From Nocardia pneumoniae NBRC 100136 (GTDB lineage Bacteria; Actinomycetota; Actinomycetes; Mycobacteriales; Mycobacteriaceae), in assembly GCF_000308755.1 (NCBI RefSeq), contig NZ_BAGF01000027.1:186001-250000 (forward strand): a stretch of 64,000 nt of DNA, read 5' to 3'. This document shows, piece after piece, positions 46,587 through 54,610 of the stretch (within the stretch, counting starts at the first letter, position 1; every line of letters begins with the position of its first letter). Position numbers and translations under genes: made by a program. The notes under the pieces are model-generated. The model was given only the letters and a program-made list of their open reading frames with translations. It did not search any database and had not been told where the DNA came from.

Positions 46587-48173
46587 CTAGCGGATCGGCA
46601 CGGTCACGCCAGGGGACGATGGGCTGCCGTGGAGGACCAAGTGGCTCGGGACGGCGTCTACTCGGTCGTCCTTCTTGCCGGGTTTCTTGTCGTTCTTCTT
46701 GTCTTTGCCGGGGAGGTCGAAGGCCAGCCGGATGGTGCTGGTACCGCCGGGATCGATCTGGTCGAAGTCGTTGCGGGACAGGTCGAGTTCGGCGGTGGCC
46801 GCCGCGTCGGGGGCTACGGACCGGCCGTCGGTGGTGACCAAGCGTTGATCGGCGATGGTGAACGCTTGTTTGCCGTCGGACACGTTGGTGACCGTCAGCG
46901 TCACGATGGTGTACGTACCGCCTGTGGTCGCGGGGCCGGTGGTGTTGGCGTTGGACACCACCTCGGTCACGGTGAAAGCGAAGTTGCCGTCGCGCACCCC
47001 ACGGCCCGCGTCCGCGGGCTGCGCGCCGCCCGGAGGAGCGGTCCAAGCCGTGGCGGGCGCCTCGGGTGTGGTCGTGCTCGGAACGGGGCCGGACCCGAGA
47101 CTGCTCAGTAGCCACAGTGCCGCCGCGGCGACGAGTGCCGCCCCGGCGGCGACGGGCACCCACCAGCGCGGCACGGCCTTGTGCCGTGCGGCGGGAGGCG
47201 CGATCCGAGTAGGCGCGAGTCCCCTGGGATGGGCTGTCACCGGGCCGGGCATCGTCGCGGTCGGCGGCACATCAGCGCTGGTCATGACGCGGGTCGGCGG
47301 TCCACCGTGCGATGCCTCGGAGTCGAGGACCGGCCGCGCCGGTTGCGCCGATGCGGGCGCCCCCAAGGCCCCGCGGGCCGCGGCGGCGAATTCTCCCGCG
47401 CTGGCATATCGTTCGTCCGGTTCCTTGGCCATGCCGCGGGCGATGACGGCGTCGAGCGCGGGCGGAACCTCGCGGGCAACCTGTGCGGCGCGCGGGGGTG
47501 CGGACATCAGATGTGCGCGCATCTGCTGTGCCGGGTCGCCGTCGCCATAGGGCAGCTGCCCGGTGAGGGTCTCGTAGAGCACGCAGGCCAGCGAATAGAC
47601 ATCGGATCGGGCGTCGGCGGTACCGGTGAAGCGCTCCGGCGCCATGTACCCCAAGGTGCCCACCACCAGCCCGGTGGCTGTGAGCGCGGTGCCGTCGGCG
47701 GCGCGGGCGATACCGAAATCAATGAGATACACGAAACCGCTGGTGTGCTCGAGGATATTGCCCGGCTTCACATCCCGGTGCACAAGCCCTTCCGCATGTG
47801 CGGCATCCAGCGCCTCGGCGGCCTGGGAGATGATCTCGACGGCCCGGGGCGGTGTCAGAGCACCCGACCGCAGGCGCGTGGCCAGGTCGACACCTTCGAT
47901 GTAGGCCATCTCCAAGAACAGATGCCCGTCGATCTCGCCGAAAGCGTTAATTGGCACGATGTGCGAGTTGCGTACCTTGGCCCCCAACTGTGCTTCCCGC
48001 TCGAAGCGCCGCCGATAGCCTGGATCAGCGGAATACGCCGCGGACAACACCTTCAGTGCGACAGTGCCGCCGGTACGGTCGCGCGCCAACCACACCTCGC
48101 CCATACCGCCACGACCCAGCAGTCGTTCGAGGGAATAGTCCCCGAACGAACCCCTGGTGCTCCGCACGGACAT
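46587..48173 (-). CDS. Membrane Ser/Thr protein kinase (PknB family) with DUF4352-like sensor
   Basis: A 528-residue receptor kinase. The cytoplasmic kinase domain covers about residues 10-270: [13 protein letters not shown] (ATP loop), VALKVL (Lys), [10 protein letters not shown] (catalytic Asp) and LIDFGIARA (DFG) are intact. After a Pro/Thr linker a membrane helix ([20 protein letters not shown]) leads to an extracellular part ending in a beta-sandwich of DUF4352 type, with [17 protein letters not shown] and [10 protein letters not shown]. Such domains may sense envelope signals. The start ATG 48173 gives [20 protein letters not shown]; an upstream ATG at 48206 is less likely. It is divergent from the TY-Chap-like gene. 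Targets unknown. Confidence 0.95.
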   Translation of the reverse strand: MSVRSTRGSFGDYSLERLLGRGGMGEVWLARDRTGGTVALKVLSAAYSADPGYRRRFEREAQLGAKVRNSHIVPINAFGEIDGHLFLEMAYIEGVDLATRLRSGALTPPRAVEIISQAAEALDAAHAEGLVHRDVKPGNILEHTSGFVYLIDFGIARAADGTALTATGLVVGTLGYMAPERFTGTADARSDVYSLACVLYETLTGQLPYGDGDPAQQMRAHLMSAPPRAAQVAREVPPALDAVIARGMAKEPDERYASAGEFAAAARGALGAPASAQPARPVLDSEASHGGPPTRVMTSADVPPTATMPGPVTAHPRGLAPTRIAPPAARHKAVPRWWVPVAAGAALVAAAALWLLSSLGSGPVPSTTTPEAPATAWTAPPGGAQPADAGRGVRDGNFAFTVTEVVSNANTTGPATTGGTYTIVTLTVTNVSDGKQAFTIADQRLVTTDGRSVAPDAAATAELDLSRNDFDQIDPGGTSTIRLAFDLPGKDKKNDKKPGKKDDRVDAVPSHLVLHGSPSSPGVTVPIR

Positions 48174-48416
48174 ACCCTGACCGTATCGCCCGGGAGTTCG
48201 CCGCAAGACGAGTGGTGCTTCCCGACGCTCGGTGTGCGGTGTTCCGACGGGGTGATCGACCAGGACACCGCAGGTTCCGGCCGTGGACGGCGATGCGCGC
48301 CGAGTTGTTCCATATCGCTATCGCATGTGTGAACGAGCCAGGGGCGCAAGGTGATCAGCCTGTTGTCGCAAGCGGGTCGGCGTATGATCAGGCCAATGCT
48401 GAAGCCCGGGGGAAGA

Positions 48417-48866
48417 ATGAGCGAGGCGGTGACCGCGGACTGGGACGGGTTCGTGCAAGCGCTGGCGCTGTGTCTGTCGGAGCTGCCCTCGCGTGCGACC
48501 CTGATCATCGCCGCGCCGGGCAATCGCTTTGTCCAATTCGTGCAGTACGACATCAAACTGTCCGCTGAGCTGGCCGGTAACCACTACTTGAGTCAACCGA
48601 TACCGGATGCCGCCGCGCAGCAGTTGCGCGCACTCGGCTGGCATGAGCCACCGTCGCGGAGCGACGCGGGCAACTGGACCAGAACCCTGTTCTGGCCGAT
48701 CGCGCCGAACAGCCTGCTCGAGTTCGCCCGCTCGGTCGCCGTCGGCCTGCGCGACGCACTCGGCGTGGCCGATCCCGTGGAACTGCGCGCGATGGGCTGG
48801 ACCGAGGCGTCCGGTGATCTGGATCTCACCGTGCTCGGGCCGATCGCCCGCCGCGGCTGGAATTGA
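48417..48866 (+). CDS. TY-Chap/YbjN-like small chaperone-fold protein
   Basis: A 149-residue protein. WDGFVQALALCLSELPSRATLIIAAPGNRFVQFVQYDIKLSAEL near the start follows the pattern of the T3SS/YbjN-like chaperone (TY-Chap) family: one long helix, then beta strands including a FVQFV segment. The middle FWPIAPNSLLEFARSVAVGLRDALGV is a typical second helix. Members are proposed to act as chaperones for secreted or toxin proteins or as signal partners. The ATG at 48417 follows GGGGGAAG. It is divergent from the kinase gene across 243 bases and is followed by DUF4191 after 56 bases. The family call is by pattern. Confidence 0.65.
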   Translation: MSEAVTADWDGFVQALALCLSELPSRATLIIAAPGNRFVQFVQYDIKLSAELAGNHYLSQPIPDAAAQQLRALGWHEPPSRSDAGNWTRTLFWPIAPNSLLEFARSVAVGLRDALGVADPVELRAMGWTEASGDLDLTVLGPIARRGWN

Positions 48867-48922
48867 TCGAGGCCGCGCTCCCACGGCAAAGCCGCGACTA
48901 CCTGGGCACTATTCTGAGAGAC

Positions 48923-49657
48923 ATGGCAGCAGGCAAGCCCTCCAAGGAAGCGAAGGCCGCGGCGAAAGCGGCCCGCAAGCAGCAGTCGCGCGAACGCCGC
49001 AGGCAACTGTGGCAGGCGTTCCAGATGCAGCGCAAGGAAGACAAGCTGCTGCTGCCGCTGATGATCGGCGCCGTGGTCGGCATGACCGCCGTCGCCGTCG
49101 TGATCGGCCTGATCTTCGGGCTCACCTGGTTCCTCGTGCCGCTCGGCGTGGTGCTCGGCGCGCTGGTCGCGTTCATCATCTTCGGCCGCCGGGTGCAGAC
49201 CAGCGTCTACCGCAAGGCCGAGGGCCAGGCTGGCGCCGCGGCCTGGGTGCTGGACAATCTGCAGGGCAAGTGGCGGGTCAGCAATGGCGTCGCCGCCACC
49301 ACACAGTTGGACGCGGTGCACCGCGTGATCGGCCTGCCGGGCGTCGTGCTGGTCGCCGAGGGCGCGCCGCAGCGGGTGAAATCGCTGCTGGCCCAGGAGA
49401 AGAAGCGCACCGCCCGGCTGATCGGCGACACCCCCATCTACGACGTCATCGTCGGCAACGAGGAGGGCCAGGTTCCGATCAAGGACCTGCAGCGCTACCT
49501 GACCAAGCTGCCCCGCAACATCGACACCAAGCGCATGGAGCTCATCGAAGGCCGCCTGTCCGCGCTCAGCGCACGCACCGGGCCCGCGCTGCCGAAGGGG
49601 CCGATGCCCGCGGGCGCCAAGATGCGCGGCGTGCAGCGGACCATCCGTCGGCGCTGA
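48923..49657 (+). CDS. DUF4191 membrane protein (Rv2219-like)
   Basis: A 244-residue protein with a basic N-terminal helix (KPSKEAKAAAKAARKQQSRERRRQLW), two membrane helices near residues 48-67 and 70-92, and a cytoplasmic domain. The phrases VYRKAEGQAGAAAWVLDNLQGKWR and RHRVIGLPGVVLVAEG-type strands match DUF4191, which is conserved beside glnA1 in mycobacteria. Its function is unknown. The start ATG 48923 lies 57 bases after the TY-Chap gene. It is followed by a strong terminator, so it is not co-transcribed with glnA1. Confidence 0.9.
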   Translation: MAAGKPSKEAKAAAKAARKQQSRERRRQLWQAFQMQRKEDKLLLPLMIGAVVGMTAVAVVIGLIFGLTWFLVPLGVVLGALVAFIIFGRRVQTSVYRKAEGQAGAAAWVLDNLQGKWRVSNGVAATTQLDAVHRVIGLPGVVLVAEGAPQRVKSLLAQEKKRTARLIGDTPIYDVIVGNEEGQVPIKDLQRYLTKLPRNIDTKRMELIEGRLSALSARTGPALPKGPMPAGAKMRGVQRTIRRR

Positions 49658-49669
49658 CAGCTTGCCGCC

Positions 49670-49706
49670 AGGTCCGTGCCGCAGTCCATGCGACACGGGC
49701 CTTTTT
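49670..49706 (+). terminator. Intrinsic terminator downstream of the DUF4191 gene
   Basis: AGGTCCGTG and CACGGGCCT form a 9-bp stem (one G-T pair) with a 15-base loop, followed by TTTTT at 49702-49706. The best intrinsic terminator seen in the window. Confidence 0.75.
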
Positions 49707-49729
49707 GCATCATGCGCTACGGCCGGGAA

Positions 49730-50137
49730 CTACGGTCGACGGCGCGTCTGTGTCGGGAGGCCGCCTCGATCGCGGGTGAGCAGCCAGACAACCCGGTCGT
49801 AGGCGAGCACGTGATAGACGATCACCAGCACCGCGAGCGCCACTCCCCAGCCCGGCAGACCCGCCGACTGCAGCGCGAGCGCCCCACCGCCGAGCACCGA
49901 GAGCTCGATCACCAGGCGCGCCGAGCCGGACACGGCGATCACCGACCGCCCGTCCCGACTCGGGTCGCCGGGCACCGAGCAGGCCGCCCACAGCGCCGCC
50001 GCGGCTAACGGGAGCGCCACCACCAGCACAAACTTCCACGGCCCTTCGAACGCGCGCCAGCCGAAGACGCCGAACGAAGCCATGGCGACGAGTTCGAGCA
50101 GGAAACGGGCACCGAGCATCACCGGATTCAACGACAC
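49730..50137 (-). CDS. DUF2568 (YrdB-like) membrane protein
   Basis: A 135-residue protein with four hydrophobic helices, at about residues 8-28, 34-52, 70-87 and 95-115. ARFLLELVAMASFGVFGWR and the VYHVLAYDRVVWLL tail agree with DUF2568/YrdB. The charged segment CSVPGDPSRDGRSVIAVSG links helices 2 and 3. No function is known for the family. It is downstream of the RDD gene on the same strand, 37 bases after its stop, and converges on DUF4191 across the terminator. Start ATG 50137. Confidence 0.8.
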   Translation of the reverse strand: MSLNPVMLGARFLLELVAMASFGVFGWRAFEGPWKFVLVVALPLAAAALWAACSVPGDPSRDGRSVIAVSGSARLVIELSVLGGGALALQSAGLPGWGVALAVLVIVYHVLAYDRVVWLLTRDRGGLPTQTRRRP

Positions 50138-50174
50138 CGGCGCAGCCTATCGGCGTGACCCGATGCCGGACAGC

Positions 50175-50630
50175 TCAGCGCGAATGCACCAGCGCCGTGC
50201 CGGTCGCACGGTCGTGCATACCGCGGCCGTCGGCGTCGGTGAACAGCGCGGGCACCACGAACAGCAGCAGCACCTGCCTGGCCAGCGCGCGGACGAAGCC
50301 GACCGGCTCCGGCGCGTCGACGCGGACCGTCCGCAGCCGCAGGAAGTACTGCCCCGGCGTGAAGCCGAACAGCGTCACCGCGCCGACGCCGATGACGAAC
50401 CAGATCAGCAGTGTCAGGCTGGACGCCGACGTGCTGCGCGCGATGAGCGCCGCGATGCCGAGCGCGATCATCCAGTCCACGAACAGGGCGGCGATCCGGC
50501 GGCCCATTCCCGCCAGCGAGCCCGCTCCCTTCTTCGGGAGGCCGAGGTGCTCACCGGGGAACTCGGGGGTTGCCGGATCGCCGGGGTCGGCCGGAGGTCC
50601 GGAGAGCCAGGAGCCGGTGCTGCGTGCCAT
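50175..50630 (-). CDS. RDD-family membrane protein (Rv2219A-like)
   Basis: A 151-residue membrane protein. After a soluble N-terminal 40 residues the RDD domain begins with GMGRRIAALFVDWMIALGIAAL, whose Arg and Asp give the family its name, then LTLLIWFVIGVGAVTLFGFTPGQYFLRLRTVRVD, and a third helix ALARQVLLLFVVPALF. RDD proteins are proposed carriers or ion transporters, without proof for most. It lies between DUF2568 and glnA1, divergent from glnA1, as in mycobacteria. The start ATG 50630 gives MARSTGSWLSGPPA; longer in-frame extensions run into the glnA1 promoter and are rejected. Confidence 0.88.
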   Translation of the reverse strand: MARSTGSWLSGPPADPGDPATPEFPGEHLGLPKKGAGSLAGMGRRIAALFVDWMIALGIAALIARSTSASSLTLLIWFVIGVGAVTLFGFTPGQYFLRLRTVRVDAPEPVGFVRALARQVLLLFVVPALFTDADGRGMHDRATGTALVHSR

Positions 50631-50768
50631 GGACCCCAGGATAGGCGCGCGCGATCGGCCGCCCGATTCCGCATAAGCGGAGTTCAGGTCGCCGCGCACG
50701 GCACGAGGCCGCAGGACTACCATGCTTTGCGAGCGCGGGTGGTCCGCGCCACCCGCCCAGACGCACGT

Positions 50769-50806
50769 GTAACACTGGCGAAACACGGGCTTGACTACAG
50801 GGAAAC
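50769..50806 (+). promoter_or_regulatory. Double GlnR operator upstream of glnA1
   Basis: GTAAC-N6-GAAAC (50769-50784), a 6-base spacer, then TTGAC-N6-GAAAC (50791-50806). This is the full a1-b1-a2-b2 arrangement described for GlnR in streptomycetes and mycobacteria, with all spacings of 6. It lies 76 bases before the glnA1 GTG. Confidence 0.85.
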
Positions 50807-50882
50807 ACGGCATCCATAGCGTCTGGTCGCGACGAACCCATGCAATCGACACTGGCTGGGAACCGATCCGTAAGGAGAACAA

Positions 50883-52319
50883 GTGACGTTCAGCACGGCC
50901 GACGAGGTCATCAAATACATCGCTGACGAGGACATCGAGTACGTCGACATCCGCTTCAGCGATCTTCCCGGTGTGCAGCAGCACTTCTCGATCCCGGCGA
51001 AGGCCTTCACCACCGACCTCGCCGAGGAGGGGCTAGCGTTCGACGGCTCCTCCGTCCGTGGATTCCAGTCGATCGACGAGTCGGACATGCTGCTGCTGCC
51101 CGACTACAGCACCGCGCGCATCGACCCCTTCCGCGCCGCCAAGACGCTGAACATGAACTTCTTCGTGCACGACCCGTTCACCCGGGAGGCCTACAGCCGC
51201 GACCCGCGGAACGTCGCGCGCAAGGCGGAGGAGTACCTGCGCTCGACCGGCATCGCCGACACCGCGTACTTCGGCCCCGAGGCGGAGTTCTACATCTTCG
51301 ACTCGATCCGCTACGACTCGGCCATGAACGGCGCCTTCTACGAGATCGAGTCGGTCTCCGGTTCCTGGAACACCGGCAAGGAGTTCAACCCGGACGGCAC
51401 CCGCAACCGCGGCTACAAGGTCCGCAACAAGGGCGGCTACTTCCCGGTCGCGCCGTACGACCACTACGTCGACCTGCGCGACAAGATCTCCACCAACCTG
51501 CAGAACGCGGGCTTCGAGCTGGAGCGCGGCCACCACGAGGTCGGCACCGCCGGTCAGGCCGAGATCAACTACCGGTTCAACACCCTGCTGCACGCGGCCG
51601 ACGATCTGCAGCTGTTCAAGTACATCGTCAAGAACACCGCGTGGGCCGAGGGCAAGACCGTCACCTTCATGCCGAAGCCGCTCTTCGGTGACAACGGCTC
51701 GGGCATGCACGTGCACCAGTCGCTGTGGAAGGACGGCAAGCCGCTGTTCCACGACGAGGCCGGCTACGGCGGCCTGTCCGACCTGGCGCGCCACTACATC
51801 GGCGGCATCCTGCACCACGCGCCGTCGCTGCTGGCCTTCACCAACCCGACGGTGAACTCCTACCACCGCCTGGTCCCCGGCTTCGAGGCGCCGATCAACC
51901 TGGTGTACTCGCAGCGCAACCGCTCCGCCGCGGTCCGCATCCCGGTCACCGGCAACAACCCGAAGGCCAAGCGCCTCGAGTTCCGCGCGCCGGACTCCTC
52001 GGGCAACCCGTACCTGGCGTTCGCCGCCATGATGATGGCCGGCCTGGACGGCATCAAGAAGAAGATCGAGCCGCTGGCCCCGGTCGACAAGGACCTCTAC
52101 GAGCTCCCGCCGGAGGAGGCCAAGAACATCCCGCAGGCCCCCACCAGCCTGGCCTCGGTCATCGACCGCCTCGAGCAGGACCACGACTACCTCACCGAGG
52201 GCAACGTCTTCACCGAGGACCTGATCGAGACCTGGATCTCCCTCAAGCGCGAGAACGAGATCGCGCCGGTGAACCTGCGCCCGCACCCGTACGAGTTCGA
52301 GCTGTACTTCGACGTGTAA
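50883..52319 (+). CDS. glnA1: Glutamine synthetase type I (adenylylated, beta type)
   Basis: A 478-residue dodecameric GS that makes glutamine from glutamate, ammonia and ATP. Conserved parts: [19 protein letters not shown] at the N-terminus, [26 protein letters not shown] with metal ligands, [31 protein letters not shown], and the adenylylation loop [11 protein letters not shown] with Tyr406, the position modified in M. tuberculosis. The start is GTG at 50883 behind AAGGAGAAC. The double GlnR operator upstream predicts nitrogen control; GlnE at 21.6-24.7 kb supplies covalent control. Divergent from the RDD gene. Confidence 0.98.
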   Translation: MTFSTADEVIKYIADEDIEYVDIRFSDLPGVQQHFSIPAKAFTTDLAEEGLAFDGSSVRGFQSIDESDMLLLPDYSTARIDPFRAAKTLNMNFFVHDPFTREAYSRDPRNVARKAEEYLRSTGIADTAYFGPEAEFYIFDSIRYDSAMNGAFYEIESVSGSWNTGKEFNPDGTRNRGYKVRNKGGYFPVAPYDHYVDLRDKISTNLQNAGFELERGHHEVGTAGQAEINYRFNTLLHAADDLQLFKYIVKNTAWAEGKTVTFMPKPLFGDNGSGMHVHQSLWKDGKPLFHDEAGYGGLSDLARHYIGGILHHAPSLLAFTNPTVNSYHRLVPGFEAPINLVYSQRNRSAAVRIPVTGNNPKAKRLEFRAPDSSGNPYLAFAAMMMAGLDGIKKKIEPLAPVDKDLYELPPEEAKNIPQAPTSLASVIDRLEQDHDYLTEGNVFTEDLIETWISLKRENEIAPVNLRPHPYEFELYFDV

Positions 52320-52425
52320 GTCGTCAACCGGCTCCGACCTGCGAATAGCCAGCGAGTCCATCCGTTCCGTGATCAGTGCATCTGGTCGCGAAGCGGGTGG
52401 ACTCGTTTGCGTTCGGGGCAGGTCG

Positions 52426-52716
52426 TCATATTGGCAAACCACGGGGCATTCGCGACCTCACTCTCCGTATGACACGCTCGTCCTCACGGAAGATGAATCG
52501 ATCGCACCCCGGCTGATCGCCCGATTCGACGTCGACGGGTGGCTCGACAAGGGGACCGATAAAGGCGTACAGCTCCCAATATCCACCGGAGCCGTCGTTT
52601 TTCGGAAGAAGGTCGTAAGCGAGCTCTCGCACCCTTCTCCAATTGTCCGCCTCGAACGGATCTCGGATGACATCTCCCACTCGGACCTCGGTCACGTCCA
52701 CTGATTCGGTTCGCAT
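52426..52716 (-). CDS. Small protein, unknown function
   Basis: A 96-residue acidic and basic mixed protein with a strand-rich start (VDVTEVRVGDVIRDPF) and a central NWRRVRELAYDLLPK helix. VTEVRVGDVI resembles the opening strands of small SH3-like or Hint-like folds, but no further motif supports this. The ATG at 52716 is used; an in-frame extension to 52818 lacks a site. It converges on glnA1 across 106 bases. Composition has slightly lower GC than glnA1, so it may be the first gene of the accessory region. Whether it is expressed is unsure. Confidence 0.5.
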   Translation of the reverse strand: MRTESVDVTEVRVGDVIRDPFEADNWRRVRELAYDLLPKNDGSGGYWELYAFIGPLVEPPVDVESGDQPGCDRFIFREDERVIRRVRSRMPRGLPI

Positions 52717-52848
52717 CGGCGGAGTCTGGCACGACCAACCTGAATGCCAGCTGAAGGCGGCGCGGCCGACCAGCTCCAGCCGCGGTAGTCGGATGAGTCC
52801 GATCCGTTCCGCGATCACTTTGCTGGGCGCAGCCGGTTGGTGACGGCG

Positions 52849-52947
52849 GTGACGCGCCGTTCGGTGAGCGCGTCACTTCGCAGTCCCGGCAGGCGCGGGA
52901 CTGCCTGCCTTTTCTTCTCATGCTTGGGAAGCCTGCGGGAAGCATGA
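52849..52947. repeat. Three consecutive perfect inverted repeats
   Basis: In the gene-poor stretch 52717-53117. Hairpin 1: GTGACGCGC/GCGCGTCAC (52849-52876, loop 10). Hairpin 2: GCAGTCCCG/CGGGACTGC (52880-52904, loop 7), followed by CTGCCTTTTCTT, terminator-like for plus-strand transcripts. Hairpin 3: TCATGCTT/AAGCATGA (52918-52947, loop 14). The three lie within 99 bases. They may be a terminator cluster at the edge of the accessory region or part of a structured RNA. Confidence 0.6.
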
Positions 52948-52983
52948 AGAACTAGGAATCTATCATCCATGGGAGGAGGTGGC

Positions 52984-53142
52984 ATGCGAAAAGAGCTGGG
53001 CGTCAACCCGACTGTGCGTCCGATCAGCGCGCGGTCCGGCATGCCTGTTCGCGGGTTGTCAGGTCGCTGCCCGGTCGCCGGGGGAATGGTTGGTCGTTCG
53101 CTGGGAGTGCGGCGATCGTGGCGGAGGACTGGGCCCGCATGA
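52984..53142 (+). CDS. Possible 52-residue ORF with very strong ribosome-binding site
   Basis: ATG 52984 is preceded by GGGAGGAGGT at ideal spacing, the best site in this stretch. The predicted peptide is short, basic and rich in Gly, Arg and Ser (starts MRKELGVNPTVRPIS), with no known homology. It ends inside the YbaB-like gene (stop 53140-53142), whose GTG at 53118 it overlaps by 25 bases. It could be a leader peptide or a small basic protein, or the site may belong to a different start. Weak evidence. Confidence 0.3.
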   Translation: MRKELGVNPTVRPISARSGMPVRGLSGRCPVAGGMVGRSLGVRRSWRRTGPA

Positions 53143-53459
53143 TGCATCCCTATACGGTGGCGGCGCTGGAATCGGGTCGGGCGCTGGTGCATGCCGCCGA
53201 TGACATGCTGGAGCGGATCGACCGGATCCGAGCCCGGCGGCCTTCCCCCAGCACACGGGTGATTCCGGAAGTGGACGCGATGGGCAGACTCACCGATCTG
53301 TACATCGCCCCCGGAACGATCGCGCACGCTGCTAGCAGGCAGGAGTTGGTGGCCGACATCATGGCAGCGATTCGAGACAGCACCATGGATGCGCTGCGGC
53401 AGCACGAAATTGCCGTCAAGGAGACGACCTGGCCCAAGGCGTCGTGGCCGCAGCCGTAA
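53118..53459 (+). CDS. YbaB/EbfC-like protein of the ESX-associated kind
   Basis: A 113-residue protein. The N-terminal half is one long helix (YTVAALESGRALVHAADDMLERIDRIRA), the second has the YbaB pattern of strands and helix: VIPEVDAMGRLTDLYIAPGTIAHAASRQELVADIMAAIRDS. The phrase V-x-V/A-G-x-LTDL-x-I/L-x-P is seen in the YbaB/EbfC-like genes that sit beside ESX/WXG100-type secreted proteins in Nocardia and mycobacteria. YbaB proper binds DNA, but the ESX-linked forms have no proven role. The start is GTG 53118. It begins a set of five consecutive same-strand genes leading to the large substrate-like protein. Confidence 0.72.
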   Translation: MAEDWARMMHPYTVAALESGRALVHAADDMLERIDRIRARRPSPSTRVIPEVDAMGRLTDLYIAPGTIAHAASRQELVADIMAAIRDSTMDALRQHEIAVKETTWPKASWPQP

Positions 53460-53496
53460 CTTGCCGGTGTGCTCGACGATTCCCAGGAGTGATGCG

Positions 53497-53844
53497 GTGA
53501 CGGATCTGGATACGTCGGACGGCGCCGAGGCCGAATCGCCGCCCGACTGGCGCAACCTCGTCTATGAGGTATTCAACCCCGAGTACTCGGTTGGTGTGGC
53601 ATGTGACCGCAGCGGCATGATCGTCGGTCTCCATCTCGGCGACGAGGTGGGGGAGCACACAGACGACTGGCTGGCCAGCGAGGTTCTTCGAGTCGCTCGG
53701 TTGGCCTACCTGAAGTCGCGGGTCGGTCGGCGTGCGGAGCTGCTGTACAACGGCGGGTTGCCGCGTCTCGCCGACTCGTTGGGGTTACCCACTGAAGCCG
53801 AGTACAACATCATGGAGAAGGCCGAGTTCGGTGAGCGCTTCTGA
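53497..53844 (+). CDS. Small acidic protein, unknown, in the ESX-like cassette
   Basis: A 115-residue acidic protein. A strand-rich core (NLVYEVFNPEYSVGVACDRSGMIVGLHLGD) is followed by a helix (LASEVLRVARLAYLKSRVGRRAELLYN). No family was recognised. The start is GTG at 53497, 8 bases after AGGAG, which sets it apart from the open extension upstream. It follows the YbaB-like gene by 37 bases and is followed by the next small gene after 125 bases, so it is probably in the same transcript. In related cassettes such genes may be chaperones or immunity-like factors. Confidence 0.65.
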   Translation: MTDLDTSDGAEAESPPDWRNLVYEVFNPEYSVGVACDRSGMIVGLHLGDEVGEHTDDWLASEVLRVARLAYLKSRVGRRAELLYNGGLPRLADSLGLPTEAEYNIMEKAEFGERF

Positions 53845-53969
53845 TTCCGACCGAGCGTGAGCCGCGCGGCGCCGGGCGGTGCGCTCGACCCGCTGTTGCC
53901 CTTCGTGTCCCCAAGGATGGGGATGCGTGAGAATTGAAATACCGCTCGGAGTGGAAAGAGTTCGTCGAT

Positions 53970-54284
53970 ATGAAAGACTTCAGGCAAGATACGCAGAATA
54001 TGCGTAAACGGGGCGACGCCGACCATGGCAAGGTAGCCCCTGCTCGCGAGCGGGCGAAACACAATCCGGATTATTCGACCAACTTCTATTCCAATGTCGG
54101 TCATGCGGCTCACGGGTTCAAGGAGAAGGCCGAGCGGTACCTCTTGGCTCGTGCCCGCGGTTGGAACAGGGTGGGGGATAGTCATCAACGTAAGGGCGAC
54201 ATCGGGTATTCGGCTGCGGGTGCAATCGAGGGCACTGATATCGAAGGCGGCTCGAGGGTTCGGCGTTCGGCGCCAGAGGTGTGA
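53970..54284 (+). CDS. Small basic protein, possible ESX-associated (EspC-like)
   Basis: A 104-residue basic protein. It has a Gln/Asn-Arg start (MKDFRQDTQNMRKRGDADH), a central helical part (HAAHGFKEKAERYLLARARGWNRVGDSH) and a Gly/Ala-rich end (DIGYSAAGAIEGTD). The late SAAGAIEGTD resembles the end of EspC-like ESX secretion-associated proteins, but there is no clear WXG motif. A TTG at 53934 gives 12 more residues; ATG 53970 is chosen on start preference. Its TGA overlaps the next GTG, so it is translationally coupled to the following gene. Confidence 0.5.
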   Translation: MKDFRQDTQNMRKRGDADHGKVAPARERAKHNPDYSTNFYSNVGHAAHGFKEKAERYLLARARGWNRVGDSHQRKGDIGYSAAGAIEGTDIEGGSRVRRSAPEV

Positions 54285-54610
54285 GGCGCTGGTGGCCCGA
54301 CGGGTGTCCGGTCGGGGGATTCGGTATGGGGATGTTGTCGGCTTGCGAACAGTTCGGTGGCACGCATGTGATCCACGTGGTTGTGCTGATAGGAAATGAA
54401 GGTCGTTCCGGCATTATCAATGGGGGGTATACGCGCAATGCGGGGGATTGGCTGTACTCGTCGAACGGAAAGTACATATTGGGCGTCCGGGACACTCGGA
54501 TGCTCGACGAGCACATTGATTCCGGCGCCATCGTCTCATCTTCGGGCGATCGAACCAGCGGCACCAGGAAAGGGCTAGCGGCAACACCGCCCGTCGAGGA
54601 GCACGCATGA
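54281..54610 (+). CDS. Small protein coupled to the substrate-like gene, unknown
   Basis: A 109-residue protein. The GTG start (54281) overlaps the upstream stop (GTGA) and the stop overlaps the next ATG (ATGA), so it is translated with both neighbours. The product contains a hydrophobic stretch (GTHVIHVVVLIGNEG), a Gly/Asn/Tyr region and an acidic to basic tail. No family was recognised; the hydrophobic part is too short for a firm membrane call. Tight coupling directly before the 712-residue protein suggests a chaperone, an adaptor or an immunity-type role. Confidence 0.6.
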   Translation: MRRWWPDGCPVGGFGMGMLSACEQFGGTHVIHVVVLIGNEGRSGIINGGYTRNAGDWLYSSNGKYILGVRDTRMLDEHIDSGAIVSSSGDRTSGTRKGLAATPPVEEHA

